DNA of 64,000 bases. Source: Sternotherus odoratus. Its lineage: Eukaryota > Chordata > Testudines > Kinosternidae. The stretch covers positions 62,876,390-62,940,389 of the forward strand of contig JAVMKO010000003.1 in the NCBI GenBank assembly GCA_032164245.1, given 5' to 3'. The notes under the pieces were generated by a model. The model worked only from the letters and a program-made list of their open reading frames with translations. It was not told the origin of the DNA and did no database searches. Both the position numbers and the translations under genes were made by a program. This document shows, piece by piece, positions 1-12,775 of this stretch; positions within the stretch are counted from its first letter, which is position 1; every line of letters starts with the position of its first letter.

Positions 1-798
1 CTGCAGTGAAAGTGTTCTTAACATGAACAACATGCTGGGTTCTGTGATAACATGAAATATATGGCAGAATGCAGGTAAAATACAGAGGAGGAGACCTACA
101 ATTCTCTTCCAAGGAGTTCAGTCACAAATTTAATTAATGCATTATTTTTTTAATGAGCGACATCAACATGAAAGCATGTCCTCCGAATGATGGGCAAAGC
201 ATGAAGGAACATTCAAAGGTTTATCATATAGGTACGTAAATACCTTGTAATGCCGGCTACAAAAATGTTATGACAATGTCTGTTCTCACTTTCTGATGAC
301 ATTGTAAATAAGAAATGGTCAGCATTATCTCCCATAAATGTAAACAAATTTGTTTCTCTTAGCAATTGGCTGAACAAGAAGTAGAACTGAGTGGACGTGT
401 AGGCTCAAGTTTTACATAGTTTTGTTTCTGAGTGCAGTTAAGTAATAAAAAAAATCTACAGTTGTAAATTGTGTTTTCACGATAAAGAGATTACACTATG
501 GTACTAGTATGAGGTGAATTGAAAAATACTATTTCTTTTGTTTATCATTTTTACAGAACAAATATTTGTAATAAAATAATATAAAGTGAATACTGAACAT
601 GTGGTATTCTATGTTGTAACTGAAATCAATATATTTGAAAATGTAGAAAAACATCCAAAATATTTAATAAATTTCAATTTGTATTCTACTGTTTAAAAGG
701 GAGATTTAAACTGAGTAATTGGTATTAATTTTTTTTTATTTCAATGAATTTTTGGAGTTAATTGTGTAAGTTAACTGTAATTAATTGACAGCCCTAAT
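1..798 (+). mobile_element. hAT DNA transposon, 3' part, degenerate
   Basis: The frame at 241-383 reads through the C-terminal dimerisation region typical of hAT transposases: MPAT, then LFSLS, then DIVNKK, ALSP and a terminal NWLNKK before a TAG stop at 381-383. One in-frame TGA lies between MPAT and LFSLS, so this copy is dead. The rest, to about 798, is AT-rich 3' untranslated sequence ending in GACAGCCCTAAT, which fits a hAT terminal inverted repeat. The 5' part lies outside the window. The hAT assignment is by motif and by memory of similar reptile repeats. Confidence 0.65.
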
Positions 799-1310
799 AT
801 GTGTATATGTATGGTGAATGTATGTATCCAAAATGGAACACCTCAGGGAAGTGTTATCAGCCCAACCTTATTTAACATTATGATAAGTTATGTCCCAAAA
901 CAAATAAGTGCTGGGGTATGTGTCAATCTATTCATAGATGCTGCTCAGTGGATTAAGAAGAGGAATACTGAGGTGTCAGGAAAGAGAATCAACAAACTAT
1001 TATGAAAAACCTCTTCATGAGGAACTGCCTCCATTGCTAAAACCAAAGGACTTCTCTTTACAAAAAAGGAAAGTTACAAAGGAATGTAAGTTGTATGGAG
1101 AAAAACTGGACATAGTTAAAAGGTTCAAATTCTTAGGAGTAATATTTGAAAGGAGCATATAAAGTATGTTAAAGATTTATGTACATGAAGGATTAACTCG
1201 CTTAAAAGTCTTGCTGGGACTAACAGGGAGAGGGTGGATAAGAACATACTGCTGATATACAGAGCATTAATCAGACCACTTGTTGAGTATGGCTGCTAAG
1301 ATTTGGGTCC
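799..1310 (+). pseudogene. LINE reverse transcriptase fragment
   Basis: Frames at 799-1005, 938-1162 and about 1190-1302 together give the middle of a non-LTR retrotransposon reverse transcriptase. The first carries the block GTPQGSVISPTLFNIMI. The position of the catalytic FADD box reads FIDA. A later part has the FKFLGV block. The third has a segment ending YRALIRPLVEYGC before a stop. In-frame stops and frame changes break it, and the catalytic box has lost its second aspartate. The clade cannot be settled by eye; the GTPQGSVISP form suggests an I/Jockey-like or L2-like LINE rather than CR1. No 5' or 3' end is visible. Confidence 0.7.
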
Positions 1311-1429
1311 TCATGAAAATCAGAACTTTAAAAAATTGAATTAATTGCATGTGGTGTATTTATTACAGCACTATATGCACACTACAAATAACTTCTAGTG
1401 AAATGCTAGTTACACTACGAATTAAAAAA

Positions 1430-1966
1430 ATGGACCTAATTTTCTGGGACAAAGTTAATGGGAACATCCCATGCTTTCAGAAATGTCTGTGTCAATGTCC
1501 TCCTCACAATCTTCCTCATGCTGCTATCGCCTAGCTAGACTCTGCACATACCGCAGGATAGTGCATGAGGTGTTTACAATTCTCACAAAAGCAGTGTGTA
1601 GCTGAGTGGGCTCCATACTTACTGTGCTGTGGCATCAGCATGGATAACCCAGGAAAAAAGGCACAAAATGATTGTTTGCTTTCAAGGGAAGTTGGGAGGG
1701 GAGACTGACGACATGTACACGAAACCACCCGTGACAATGTTTTTGCCCCATCGGGCACTGGGAGCTTAACCCAGAATTTCAATAGGCAGCGGGAACAGTG
1801 GGATAACTACCCACAGTTCACCACTCTGAGTTGATGCTAGCCATGGTATTGTCCATGCATTCCTCCAACTTAATGTGCTCAATGGGGACTGTATAAAATT
1901 GCTTACTAAAGATCAACTTCTATAAAATTGACCTAATTTTGTAGTGTGGACATACATTTTGTTACA
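1430..1966 (-). mobile_element. PIF/Harbinger relic, internally deleted
   Basis: Read on the minus strand, 1500-1650 contains a broken frame resembling the N-terminus of the transposase at 25647 (Pro/Thr-Gln-Leu start, then VNTS, then a stretch of Glu and Asp). The right end, ATTTTGTAGTGTGGACATAC at about 1935-1955, resembles the Harbinger terminal inverted repeats elsewhere in the window. Catalytic parts are absent, so this is a short non-autonomous or truncated copy. Confidence 0.55.
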
Positions 1967-4900
1967 TGAGTATTTACAGTGTAAATATTTGCTATTACAT
2001 TAGAACAGGAACCGATACGTTAAAACAATACATGTAACAGTCCACTAGTTTTCATGAAGTTTAAATACCTGAATACACTCTTAGATTTACACTGATTTTG
2101 ATCTATACTAACACACAAATAAATTGTTTTGTCGCCCGGATCTGACCTGGTCTGCCAGCATCACACCTGCCTTGGGTTACAGAATCTGAAAAGAATCCAG
2201 AAGAAGGGGCAGAGTAGGCTCAAGTGCTATACTGGGATGGTCTAGAAGACAGACAAAGGAAGATAGGAAACAGTCCAGGGAAAAATAACAGGGTCTGAGA
2301 TTGTGTAGACCATGATGGCACAGGGTACTTGTGTTAGAACCTGCAGCAAACACGGGCCTGGACTTCCCTCCCAGCCACTGGGGAAGTGCACACCCTGGGC
2401 AGTGGAGCAGAAGACAGCCTGAGACAGATCATCCAGTGGGACTTTGGTACCCTGGAAGGGGAAAACTTTAGTCATCTGGCCGGAAGGCTAAGCCATGAAG
2501 AGGGAGCAATCACATCAAAAGACAGAGAGACCATGTGAACAAGCAACCAAGGGAGGGAGCATGAGACTGGTAGAGAGCTAATCCTAGATCCAGCCACAAG
2601 GAGGTTCCCCAGAGGTGTGTAGTGGAAAAAACGCTGACAAAGAGCCACAAAATCATTAAGGAAATTGACTAAATGACTATAAATACATAAGAATCAGTGA
2701 GATGACTAGACAAAGTGCTCTCAAATACTTAAAGTAATCCATCTGTAGTAGATATGATGCTGTATAAAAAGGGAGATAACTAGTCACACTAATACAGTCA
2801 CCAATGTTACAAAATTGAAATAAATCTTCACAAAGGTGTCATGTAAGGTATCAATGGAAAAGTTAGAATTCTAAGTAGTATTACCCTGTTTAAATCTATG
2901 TATCAACAGTAGAGTTCATTCTCTGCTGTGGTCTCCAGTTAGTTCTGGATGCAGAGTTGCTCCTTGGGAACCTGGTATTGGGCTGACATTCCTGATAAAA
3001 GGGATTGCCTCCTTGTTATTTGATCCCTTCTGTTCCAGGTCTGGTACACAAACAATGGAAGTTAGATTCAGATTCTACATCACTGATATCTCCTTTACTG
3101 AGAAGCCAAACTTCCAAGGCCCACCAGTCACTACTACTCAGCAGAAATGGGACACTAGTGTTGGAAGTAGGGGCAAAAACATACAACCTATTCACTAATG
3201 CAGTCTCCTATATAGCTTTCTGTTTCCTGAAACCGGCAATAAATTATTTGGGAATGAAATCCTTCTGGAAATCTAGAAACAGGAAATATCATTACAAATC
3301 TGCCTTAGGACTGTCGCTTTGTTGTTGTTTTAGATACATGCTAAACTAAGAGGGATTTTTCCTCCTTGGTTAATTTTCTATCATCCTTGGAAACAGTCCT
3401 ATCAGCCAATGTGACAAACATGAAATAATTTCTGCCTTGTCAGGAATCAAGAGAGTTAACTGAAAGTTTAGAATGTCTTTAAACCGTGGAACTATTTTCT
3501 TTTCTGTTTTTCCTCTTTTACAAAACTGTACTCAAAATGCAAAATGGATCATTGTAAGTGTTTACCCTAGGTCTTTTAGCAACATGTAGAAAACTTATGG
3601 CCTGGGATAAACATACTCTAAGGCAATAGTAGTCAAATTGTAGCTCTTAAGGGACCTGAATATGGTTCTCATAGAAGCCACGTCTGATTAGTGTTGCGAT
3701 TGTCGTACTTTAATCTGAGGAAGAGAAAAAGATTGCAGCAGCAATTTCTGTGCAGTCTGGTACCTGGGAAACAACACAGAGAGCACTGACTGAGTGTAAA
3801 TTAGCATAACAATAATTCCAACATAATGATACATGACTGGGAAAGGGAGAATAGGAACCATTGGTATTCCTCCTCCCTCCGAAACAACAAATCTCCCAGT
3901 CCCCAGAAATAGAAACGGGCCCTGGCTTCCTTAATAATAACTGTGGTGTATCAGGCATGTAGGAAACTGAACTCTATTAAATGTACTGAAGGGCCATCAC
4001 TTGCTGAAGTTTGGCCTGGACTTCCATTCCATTTCTCATACTGTACCCTTATCCTGGACTAATGGGTTGTATGGAAAGCATTCATATTGCTTTAATTCTG
4101 CATCTTCTGACCCAGGAATGATCCAGATTGAGGAGAATATTAGGACAGAGAATGGAAGGAGAGACATAAAAGAGGGGTTGGTGATTCCATTCAGACAAAA
4201 TAAGACTCTCTTACATTTTTATCCATCCATCAAACTAAAACATAATCTAAACCCAGAAGAAGTCAGCTGAGGCTGTCATCTTCCCTCTTGCAACTTTTTC
4301 GGGTTTTCAACAGGCTTCGCTCTCAGTAATCTGTTGCTATTTGTAATCTGTCACAAAGGCCCAGAAGCACTAGCAGCCTCTTCCCTAGACCTCCGTCTAG
4401 ATTTTGGGATACTTGTGCAAATCAGACATAAAATGCAAACTTTCTAAGAGTCTCAATTTAAAACTCAACTGGCTGAATTCCTGAATAGCTAAACATGCTC
4501 TACAGCTGGGCAAATGTTGCAACAAACAATAAAAAAGTCTACTTGGGTGACTTGGTCCCTGTTTGCATCCTTTCCATATTGGCTTTCCACAGATATTCTA
4601 TCACATCACTTTATTGCTGATGGTGTTTCTTGAAGCAGCTGTTTTGAACTGCAGTTCTGTGCTGGAAAGGACCTGTCAAAAAGTCGTGTCTTCTTGTTCA
4701 TCTGATGTGTGTTCAGTGACTGCTGACAAGAAGAAAGTTGTTTTAAGTCACTGTCATTACTTAGTCTCATGAGCCCTTCAGAGCCAAGGTCCCAATCAGA
4801 GGTGACATAGAACTAGATGGTGGAGGGGCAGGCACTCTGTCTTTCTGACTACAACTGTAAATCTCACACTCAAGTCAGCACCATTTTGCCCCCACTCTCC

Positions 4901-5284
4901 TCACAGCTCCCTCCACAGTTCTCCCATCACCTCCCTTCTGTGGGTGCAGCACAGATTGAAGCGGGCTTTGGTCACCTACTGCTGAGCACTGGTAACTCCC
5001 ACTGCGGGCAAGGAAGGGATGGGGCTCAGCGGGCTTCCCAGCGCCCCCTCTGGCAGAGTTACACTGCCAGTCCAGTCTCAATTCCCTGTTCCTGGTGCCT
5101 CCAAGCAGGGTTCAGAGGGAGTGCTAGTTACTGGTGTCTGTCCCAGGCATATTCTGCTCTGCCATGCTCATGCTGACTCCCACCCTGGTAGAAATCTGGG
5201 AGAGCACATGACCCCAGGTGCTGACCCCACACATTGCCTCTAGTCCCACTATGCTTAAGGTTTTTGTCGAACAGAAAATACTTA
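1967..5284. other. No recognised gene
   Basis: AT-rich sequence with two more GC-rich patches at about 2105-2640 and 4815-5250. These patches look like old LTR or transposon debris but could not be assigned. The short open frames here show no known motif. Confidence 0.5.
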
Positions 5285-5425
5285 GACTTTTTCTTAAGGT
5301 TATGAATTTTGGCCTTGATCCATCAAAGCACTTAAGCACTGTGCTTAACTTTACATATGTGAGTTGTCCTACTGAACTAAATGAATCTAATACATGCAGC
5401 AAGTTAAGTGCTTCAGCACAAAAGA
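5285..5425. repeat. Old palindromic interspersed repeat
   Basis: Contains the phrase CTTAAGCACTGTGCTTAACTTTAC and, further on, its approximate inverse AAGTTAAGTGCTTCAGCAC. This matches a widespread amniote repeat built around CTTAAGCA/TGCTTAAG. A similar piece is at 58100-58265. Confidence 0.45.
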
Positions 5426-5441
5426 GCGAAGAGATATTTGA

Positions 5442-5743
5442 GGTATATCTACATGCAGTAAAAATCCCATGGCATCAAGTCTTAGACCCAGGGTCAGTTG
5501 ATTTAGACTTGCATGGCTCAGAATGCAGGGCTCAAAATAGCAGTGTAGATGTTTGGTCGGGCTGGAGTCTGGACTCTGGGACCCTCCCCCATGATGGAGT
5601 ATCAGAGCCTGGTCTCCAGCCTGAGTCCAAATGTATATACTGCATTTTTATAGCCCCACAGCCTGAACTTTTTAGCCTGAGTGAGCTGACTTGGGCCAAC
5701 CATGATAATGCTGTGGGTCTTTTATTGCAGTGTAGACATGCCC
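5442..5743. mobile_element. MITE with inverted ends
   Basis: The left end GGTATATCTACATGCAGT and the reverse complement of the right end, GGGCATGTCTACACTGCAAT, are imperfect terminal inverted repeats. The interior carries further inverted pairs around GTGTAGATGTTTGG. No coding capacity. Target duplication is unclear (TTG on both sides at best). The terminal repeats fit the Harbinger-related MITEs seen elsewhere in the window. Confidence 0.6.
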
Positions 5744-6938
5744 TTGGTGATCTTCTTAAAGCCCAGGGTCCTGGAATAGTGAATATGCCAGCCAGCTTTC
5801 CTTTTTTTTAAAAAAGAGGAAAAGAGTTTCTAGTCACTTTTGTGGATAGAAGTTGGAGAATCAGGCTCAGAAACTAGACGGCAAATAAAAAGAACCCAGC
5901 TTTTTTTTCTTTTCATTATTTCAGCCAATTTCATGATTATTGGTCAGGTGGCCTGCCTCATAAATGGTGCACAAACCTGTTTATGTGTTTTCAGGGCAGT
6001 AAACACAATATAAACTTGTTACAAACAAATAATCTGCAGAGAAAGAAAGAGTTATAGAATTTGGCAAGTGGTTTTGGTTGATTAATACATTTGCGAAAAT
6101 TGTGATTGTAAACAATCTGTGAAGAGAAAATATGGAGAAATGGATGAAATAAATATAAAGGTTATTCACTAAGCTAGAAGTTGTTCAAATGTGCTTAAAA
6201 ATAACATGAATAAAATCGGGGAGAGAGAATGAAGCTACAAATGAGATGAATTATAAATAAGACTTAGGAGGAAGTTTTATTTCGTGTCCCTTGCTGTGTG
6301 CATACACCACGTTACTCCATATGGGAAACTATCTTTACAAAAAAATGCATCATTAACATAAATAATGTGGTATAATTAAAACACTCTCAAATTGTCCAGA
6401 TCTCGTGATGATACACATAACCACTGGGTATCATTTATTAAATGGCACTGTTTTGCTTCTGAATAAACCAGTCTTCAGAACCTATAGTTATGGCTTAGCT
6501 GTATCATGTATCTCTATTAATAGTTTCATTCACCCATGCTGTTCTTAGTATTAGAGCATTTATGCATTCTCATTAGACATATGAAAGAAATAAATGCTTA
6601 TATGTGTCCATTAAGAACACCTTTTCTTCACACAGAGTAGTGCAGAGGAAGCATGCTGGGCCAATAACCTGGAGGTCAACTGATCTTAAGCATCCTCTGC
6701 TAAATTGGTTTCACCTGTATTATGCAGGAGATGAAAGTAGATGATCATAATAATAGAGAGCAAAGAGCAAAGTAGGAAGTTTTGTATGTACATACAGAGC
6801 AAAGTAGGAAGTTTATGACAACACTCTCTTTCCCACCCTAAAAGAATCGTAAATCTCAAGGGACTTCAGGGCTTTTCACAAGACACAAAAACAAGGTCTA
6901 AACAGAGTTGCTGTTGAATACCTGTGACAACTGAGAAA
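5744..6938. other. No recognised gene
   Basis: AT-rich unique-looking sequence. A short direct repeat of AGAGCAAAGTAGGAAGTTT occurs at about 6765-6815. Confidence 0.5.
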
Positions 6939-7738
6939 TACAGTAAATTGCCACTTAATGTTGTCCCAATATTGCTGATCAATTAGGGAACATGCTTGTT
7001 TAAAGTTGTGCAACGCTCCCTAATAACGTTGCTTGGCAGCCGCCTGCTCTTTGTCCAATGCTTGCAGGAAGAGCAGCCCATTGGAGCTAGCTGGTGGAGG
7101 CTTGGAACCTTAAGTTCCCTGTGAGGCAGCCGCTCAGCAGGCTACCAACTGTCGGCAGTTCAGTTGTCCCTTCCCTCCACTGCCATGTGCCGCTCCTGTC
7201 CTCTGTCCCGGAGCTGCTCCCCATGCCTCTTGCCTACTGTGTAGGGGGAGGGAGGAAGAGAAGGGCTAATGTCAGAGTGTCTCCCTCCCCCCGCGCATGC
7301 ACCCCGCTTACCCCCCACACACACACACACCTCCCAGAGCAGAGGGGACACAGGGCTCAGGACAGAGGGAGCTTCCTGGAAGCAGCTGCTGTCTCAGCTT
7401 GCTGATCTACTTAACAAGGCAGTGTACTTAAGAGTGGGGTTGGCGTACTTAAAGTGGTAATGCACATCTCTCTCTAATACACATAGACACGGTATGTGTC
7501 TCTGTCTCTCATGATGTTTCCCCTCCCTGTATTTATGCTACCTTGTAGAGTGTGAGGCTACATTAACAACGAGTTAACCCTAGAGGGCTCAGCCAATTGC
7601 TAGTTCATCATTTAGCCGTAAGGCATTCCCTGGGAAATATCCCAAACTCTGATTTTACCACCCGACCAAGCTTCACAATCATCATCGCTGGGTACCAGTA
7701 TTAAATTGCTTGTTTAGAAGTTATACTGTGTGTGTACC

Positions 7739-7763
7739 TGTGTGTGTGTGTGTGTGTGTGTGT
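7739..7763. repeat. TG microsatellite
   Basis: About twelve TG units after a TACC start, followed by an AT-rich tail. A shorter AC run of about eight units lies at 7316-7331. Both lie inside the Tigger-type element. Confidence 0.9.
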
Positions 7764-7870
7764 ATTTTTATATATAAATAAAATATGTCTTTTGTCTGGT
7801 GAAAAATATTTCCCTGGAATGTAACTCTCCTCACCCCCATTAATTCTTATGGGGAAATTGGATTCACTTA

Positions 7871-9085
7871 GGGTGAGGTTAGACTGGGGCAGTTTTAGCG
7901 CTAAAACCCCTCTTTAGCGCTACAATAGCACTGCCAGTACACACTTCCAAGGCACTTTTTGCGCTTTTACTGACCTTTTAAAGCGGTACTGGTAAACCTC
8001 AAAATGAGAGGAATAAAGCTTTTAGCGCTGCTGTTTTAGCGGAAGGGATGCAATGTGTACTCCCCTTGCGTTATAGTGAGCCTCCAGCCTCCGGCATCCT
8101 GGCCCAGAATCCCCAATGCATCCTCTCTGGCCACCATTTACAACTCTTCTGTCCCGTCCTCAGATGACCCCATGTCAGAACCCTCCCCCATAGTCATATA
8201 AAATTTGGAAACTGGGCCGCTGCTGCAGCACGGCTGCCGGGTCCCCTGCCGCTGTGGGTGGCAGGGCTGCCGGGTCCCCGCCGCTGTCCCGGGTCCCTGC
8301 CGCTGCGGGCAGGGCTGCCGGGTCCCTGCCATGGCGGGTGGCAGCCCGGAGGCGCTCCCAGCCCCTGCACCAGTCCCCGCCGCTGCCGGCAGGGCTGCCA
8401 GGTCCCCGCCACTGTGGGCGGCAGGGATGCCGGGTCCCCGCCGCTGTGGGTGGCAGGGATGCCGGGTCCCCGCCGCTGTCCCGGGTCCCCGCCGCTGCGG
8501 GCAGGGCTGCCGGGTCCCCGCCGCTGCGGGCAGGGCTGCCAGGTCCCCGCCGCTGCGGGCAGGGCTGCCGGGTCCCCGCCACTGTGGGCGGCAGGGATGC
8601 CGGGTCCCCGCCGCTGTCCCGGGTCCCCGCCGCTGCGGGCAGGGCTGCCGGGTCCCCGCCGCTGTGGGTGGCAGGGATTCCGGGTCCCCGCCGCTGCGGG
8701 CAGGGCTGCCAGGTCCCCGCCACGGCGGGCGGCCACCCTGCCACGCTCCCAGCCCCTGCCCTGGTCCCCGCCGCTGATACCCATAAATGGTTAGGGAAGG
8801 GAGGTGCAGAGCCTGTCAGTTTCGGAAAAGAAACTGACAGCCAGAAGTTCCCTCCCTTCCCAGTCCCCCCTCACCTCACTCCTTTGCAAAGAGGGTTGCA
8901 CCCAGCTGAATGCTGGGATACCTGCCCTATCCCGCAACTGCTACTGCCGCCAAAAGCGGGACAAATGTGTTCGCTCTCTGCCGCTAGAGGGCTTCAATAT
9001 GGACACCCTCTAGCGCAACACCTGTAGTGCTAAATCGGGAAGCGCTATAAACAATAGTGCTTCCCCCTGTAGTCTAACCATACCC
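7871..9085. mobile_element. Harbinger-type MITE carrying a GC-rich minisatellite
   Basis: Starts GGGTGAGGTTAGACT and ends AGTCTAACCATACCC, giving clear terminal inverted repeats. It is flanked by the trinucleotide TTA (7868-7870 and 9086-9088), the target duplication expected of PIF/Harbinger. The ends contain repeated TTTAGCGCTA motifs. The centre (8205-8780) is a minisatellite. No transposase is present, so movement would need a helper in trans. Confidence 0.75.
8205..8780. repeat. GC-rich minisatellite, unit about 29-33 bp
   Basis: Roughly 18-20 tandem copies of a unit of the form GCAGGGCTGCCGGGTCCCCG followed by CCGCTGCGG. Longer variants end TGGGTGG, and some units carry an inserted CCGCTGTCCCGGGTCC. 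GC content far exceeds the surroundings. The array has few stop codons in any frame, so it produces artificial open frames of 190-257 codons on both strands. These should not be taken as genes. Confidence 0.9.
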
Positions 9086-9153
9086 TTAATGTTATTTCGC
9101 TCAGTCACATTTTTCAGGAACAGAACTACACCGTCAAGTGAAGAGTTACTGTA

Positions 9154-11224
9154 AAGGCTCTCAACTACAGGCCACAAGTCCTGTTTACATCAGATTTTCA
9201 GGAGAATTGCATCCAGGTAAAGAATCCAATGTTTTAGTAGAAATGCCGAGATCTCGTCTTCATTACAATGAACATTAAATTAATCAAAAATAGCCTGAGA
9301 TCTCTGGGACAACAAAGAGCATCAGGTGCTACAAAATAGGATTAAGTGTCACAGAATCTGACCCTAAAATGGTACAAACACAGAAACTAGGTTGTTTGGC
9401 AGAGCATTATTTATTTGCTTTTAATGGAACCAACTCATGTTTTTTAATAAATTGATATTTCAACATCGATTTACTGGGGAATATGGATTGTCTACAGTTT
9501 TCAAGTTATTGACAGTTTTCAGTTTCTATGGGGCTGAAACACTTCTCCAGGAACAATTGAAAAGACTAAAATTATTTCAGAGGTTAATGTTACAAAATAG
9601 CTTAAGTGACACTTGTCTACTTTGACATGACTTTAAAACATGCACAGAATTATTGGTGGCCATTAATAATAGGGTTTTTTCAGTTTATTATATACATATG
9701 CACCAAATAAATACATTTATTTCCCTTAAGTAACTCAAAACTCTGCAAAAGACAAGCTAATAGTAGTAATAATAAAACAGATGCCTAGTACAGATCTTTA
9801 ACTAATGATCTGACAGATTTTTACTGCAAACTTTAGTGATATTTTAAATTGGTCAGTTATTATATATATATAAAGATATAGTCTTTTCTCTTGCATGAGG
9901 TCCTCATCTAACACAAATATCTGCTAGGTTCATGAAATGCCAGGCTTAGGTAATCTGAGCTGTGGGGGGGCTAAAGTATTGATTCATAGCAGTGTTCACT
10001 AATGAATACTAGTTTCTAAGGGCTCAGTGCTACATTCTTTGCACATATCAAACTCCCACAGGTATTAACAAGTTGGTCCTCACATGACTGCATGTTGCTT
10101 GAGCATATACAGAAAAGAGAGAAAGAAAAAATATATCTTTGCTCTGTAGAAATCATGCAGTGTCACTTATTGTTTTCAAAACTCATTTTTGGCTGGATAA
10201 ATACCTCTTCTGTGAAGGAAACTACAAAACTACTTTGTGAACAGTCAGGTGCCTCTCCAAACATTCGGAGGTTTACCCATCAGGGCCTTGAAAATATTGT
10301 GATATTGTGCTGTGTGGCAGCAAAATGCTTTGTTTCAAACATCTCCATACCAGCAGTAGTTCTGGAAAGAGAAAGAGCTAGCATGATTGGGCAGAATGAT
10401 TTCTCAAAAGACTGTAACAAAAGCACAAGGTGACCAATACTCCAATTATAGGCATTTATAACAATCTCACATGGAATGCTCACTAGAGTTTGTTGCTTTA
10501 AAGGTAGGCATTTAATGTTTGTTTGTTTTTAATTTACCCTTGTGTCTCCTTAAATGGGCTGTTGTGTGTGTTACATTACACCACTGAAATCACCATTACA
10601 ATGCATAGGTTCAGCTGCTTGCAATATATTAAAAAAGCAGCCTCGGGATATACTGTATCACACAAATACCATTTTTCTGTGTTCTAAAATACTACTTACA
10701 ATAATTGCTGTTATAATTTTATTTACTTCTCTTTTTGGATTCTGAGTCAATTGAAAACCACTGTTTCAGGGTTTTCATAAGAAATGGTGTTATTAATGTG
10801 TAGAATCCAAATAAAAAAAAACAAACAGGCAAAACCAACACTTGATTTCCTAGGAAGTCTCTGGAAAAATAATAAATTTAAAAATAAAGTCAGGGAAAGT
10901 GAGCTGTGGCTAATGCTTACAGGTTATTATCTGCCGCTTTATAGTCAAGTTATTTTATCAAAGATCTGGAGTTGTAGCAGTGAAATATAATGATTTCTAC
11001 AGCCTCCCAATCACATGATAACACAAATTGCTCCACATGTCTCATAAAATGAAAAATGGTGTCCTTTACTTAAAGTAGTTCCATTTAAACCTATGGCCAG
11101 ATTGGATTCTCCACACAGAATCATCATAAAGATTATTCTCCCTGTTGCTTTCTTAATTCTTTTCTATCATACCAGTATTGTTGGAGGATGAGGGAGAAAG
11201 TTGTCCTTGCACTCAATATCAAAG
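9154..11224. other. No recognised gene
   Basis: AT-rich sequence with short open frames that show no motif. A run of seven TA units lies near 9861-9872. Confidence 0.5.
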
Positions 11225-11225
11225 G

Positions 11226-11505
11226 GCTGGTCTCCACTGGGGGGGTAGATCGGCTGTAGATACGCAATTTCAGCTACATTAATAACGTTGCTGAAATAGA
11301 CGTCTCTACAGCCGACTTACCTCCCGTCCTCGCGGCGGCGGGCAGCGGCGTGGTCCCCCGTCAACTCCAGCTTGCACCTCTTGAGGAGCTGGACTTCCGG
11401 CGTCGACGGGGGAGCCACTGGAAATCAATTTATTGCATCTTAACAAGACGCGATAAATCGATCGCCAGAAGATTGATCCTTCCCGCACGTAGTGTAATTC
11501 TAGTA
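11226..11505. mobile_element. Harbinger-like MITE with CpG-rich core
   Basis: Begins GGGCTGGTCTCCACTGGGGG and contains the internal inverted pairs TAGATCGGCTG/CAGCCGACTTA and GATAAATCGAT. These are typical of the palindromic Harbinger-derived MITEs common in turtles and birds (from memory). The CpG-rich core is at 11330-11420. The right end looks degraded near GTAGTGTAATTC, and no target duplication is evident. Confidence 0.6.
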
Positions 11506-12775
11506 TTTCCAGGACTGACAGAAACCGAACTTATCTATATTTGTGGTTAATTAAAACCTACATTTCTTTCAGTGAGGCTTTGTCTTACAATTTACAATTA
11601 ATTATGGGGGAGAGGAAGTAGAAAATGTTCCATTTATAAAATAAGTTCCCAATTAGGACTCAGTGGCAATCAAATATTCTGTCTTTTGCTACCTTACACA
11701 CTCACTCTCACACACAAAACACACACAGTCCCACTGATGGTTGGCTATTTTTTCTGGTTCTTTTCATAAATATTTATATCTAATTGCATTTTCCTTATAA
11801 ACAATATTTTCCTGCCCAAAGGGAGGAAAAACAATTTGTGTGTTAATTTTATCTCACTGGTTTTGTTCAGCTTCAGTAAGTCTTTATATAAAAGAAGAGA
11901 TTTAGATAAAAAGGAATACATGCAACCTGTGTTTGTTAATATAAAGAATTTTAATTGTGGAATGTTGTTAATTTTGCAACAATTCAGGTTCATTGTACCT
12001 GCCCATATATGGTGTGGAGGGTAGGCATTTAAATGTTTCTCTTACCTCCACCACACATTTTCATACTTATTTTGTTTGGATTCTGCTGCCCCCTACAGAA
12101 AAATTGAAAGTATTTCTGATTTTACAAACCTGAGGATTGTTGTCCATTCCTTTTATGACATTGTCCAGGACTATAAATGCACAACTCTTTTAATCATCTA
12201 GGGATCCAGAGTTATGTTTGTTATCTCTGCAATGGGTTGAAGTTGTTTGCATAAGTTATGACTCATAAAAAGCTTGCCACTTTAAATGACTTATTGGTAA
12301 ATAAAAATAGAAGTGGTAGACACTATTGATTTAATGAACTTCTAAAATGGAGTGAGTACCATATTCTACATGCTCAAGGAGAATAGAAAGGAGATTCAGT
12401 AACCTTTTAGTGTCAGGAAGTAAACTATTTTGATACCTTATCAACTGCTACACATGCAGTATTCTGTCTATACTTATTGACTGTGGAAAACAGCAATAGA
12501 TAAATACAACACTGCAGTCATGGGTCTAATAGAAAACAGATTGGCAATAGGACTGTTGGGAATAGGAATCACTCTTTTAATGTAAATTGTATGTTTTCAC
12601 TTACAGATCAGAAATGCACCAGGCTACTCTGAATCAAAGTCATATTTATATCAGTTGATGTTCCTTAATAATAATGAACCAGATCATACTATCTACATCT
12701 GTGCCCAAAGGAGACTATGCTCATGGATAAGTTCTGGCTGTCTCCATTGTATCACTCCCACTATCTGTGGATCTG
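11506..12775. other. No recognised gene
   Basis: AT-rich, with a short CA-rich tract at 11697-11727. Nothing else is identifiable. Confidence 0.5.

Larger units (their letters stand above)
6941..9151. mobile_element. Tigger-type element interrupted by a second MITE
   Basis: The left end CAGTAAATTGCCACTT and the reverse complement of the right end, CAGTAACTCTTCACTT, match at 12 of 16 positions. They are flanked by TA on both sides (6939-6940 and 9152-9153), as in Tc1/mariner-Tigger transposons. No transposase is visible. The element is split at 7868-7870 by the MITE at 7871-9085. It contains AC and TG microsatellites. Its overall sequence fits a common turtle repeat, from memory. Confidence 0.65.

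Noticed and set aside
5218..5811. 197-codon open frame on plus
   Set aside because: It runs through an old palindromic repeat and a MITE and shows no domain. Chance reading frame.
8205..8780. Tandem units considered as a CRISPR array
   Set aside because: Units are contiguous and have no unique spacers. The organism is a vertebrate.
8175..9027. Several open frames of 178-257 codons on both strands
   Set aside because: All arise from the stop-poor GC-rich minisatellite inside a MITE. The translations are low-complexity Pro, Gly, Arg and Ala repeats in every frame.
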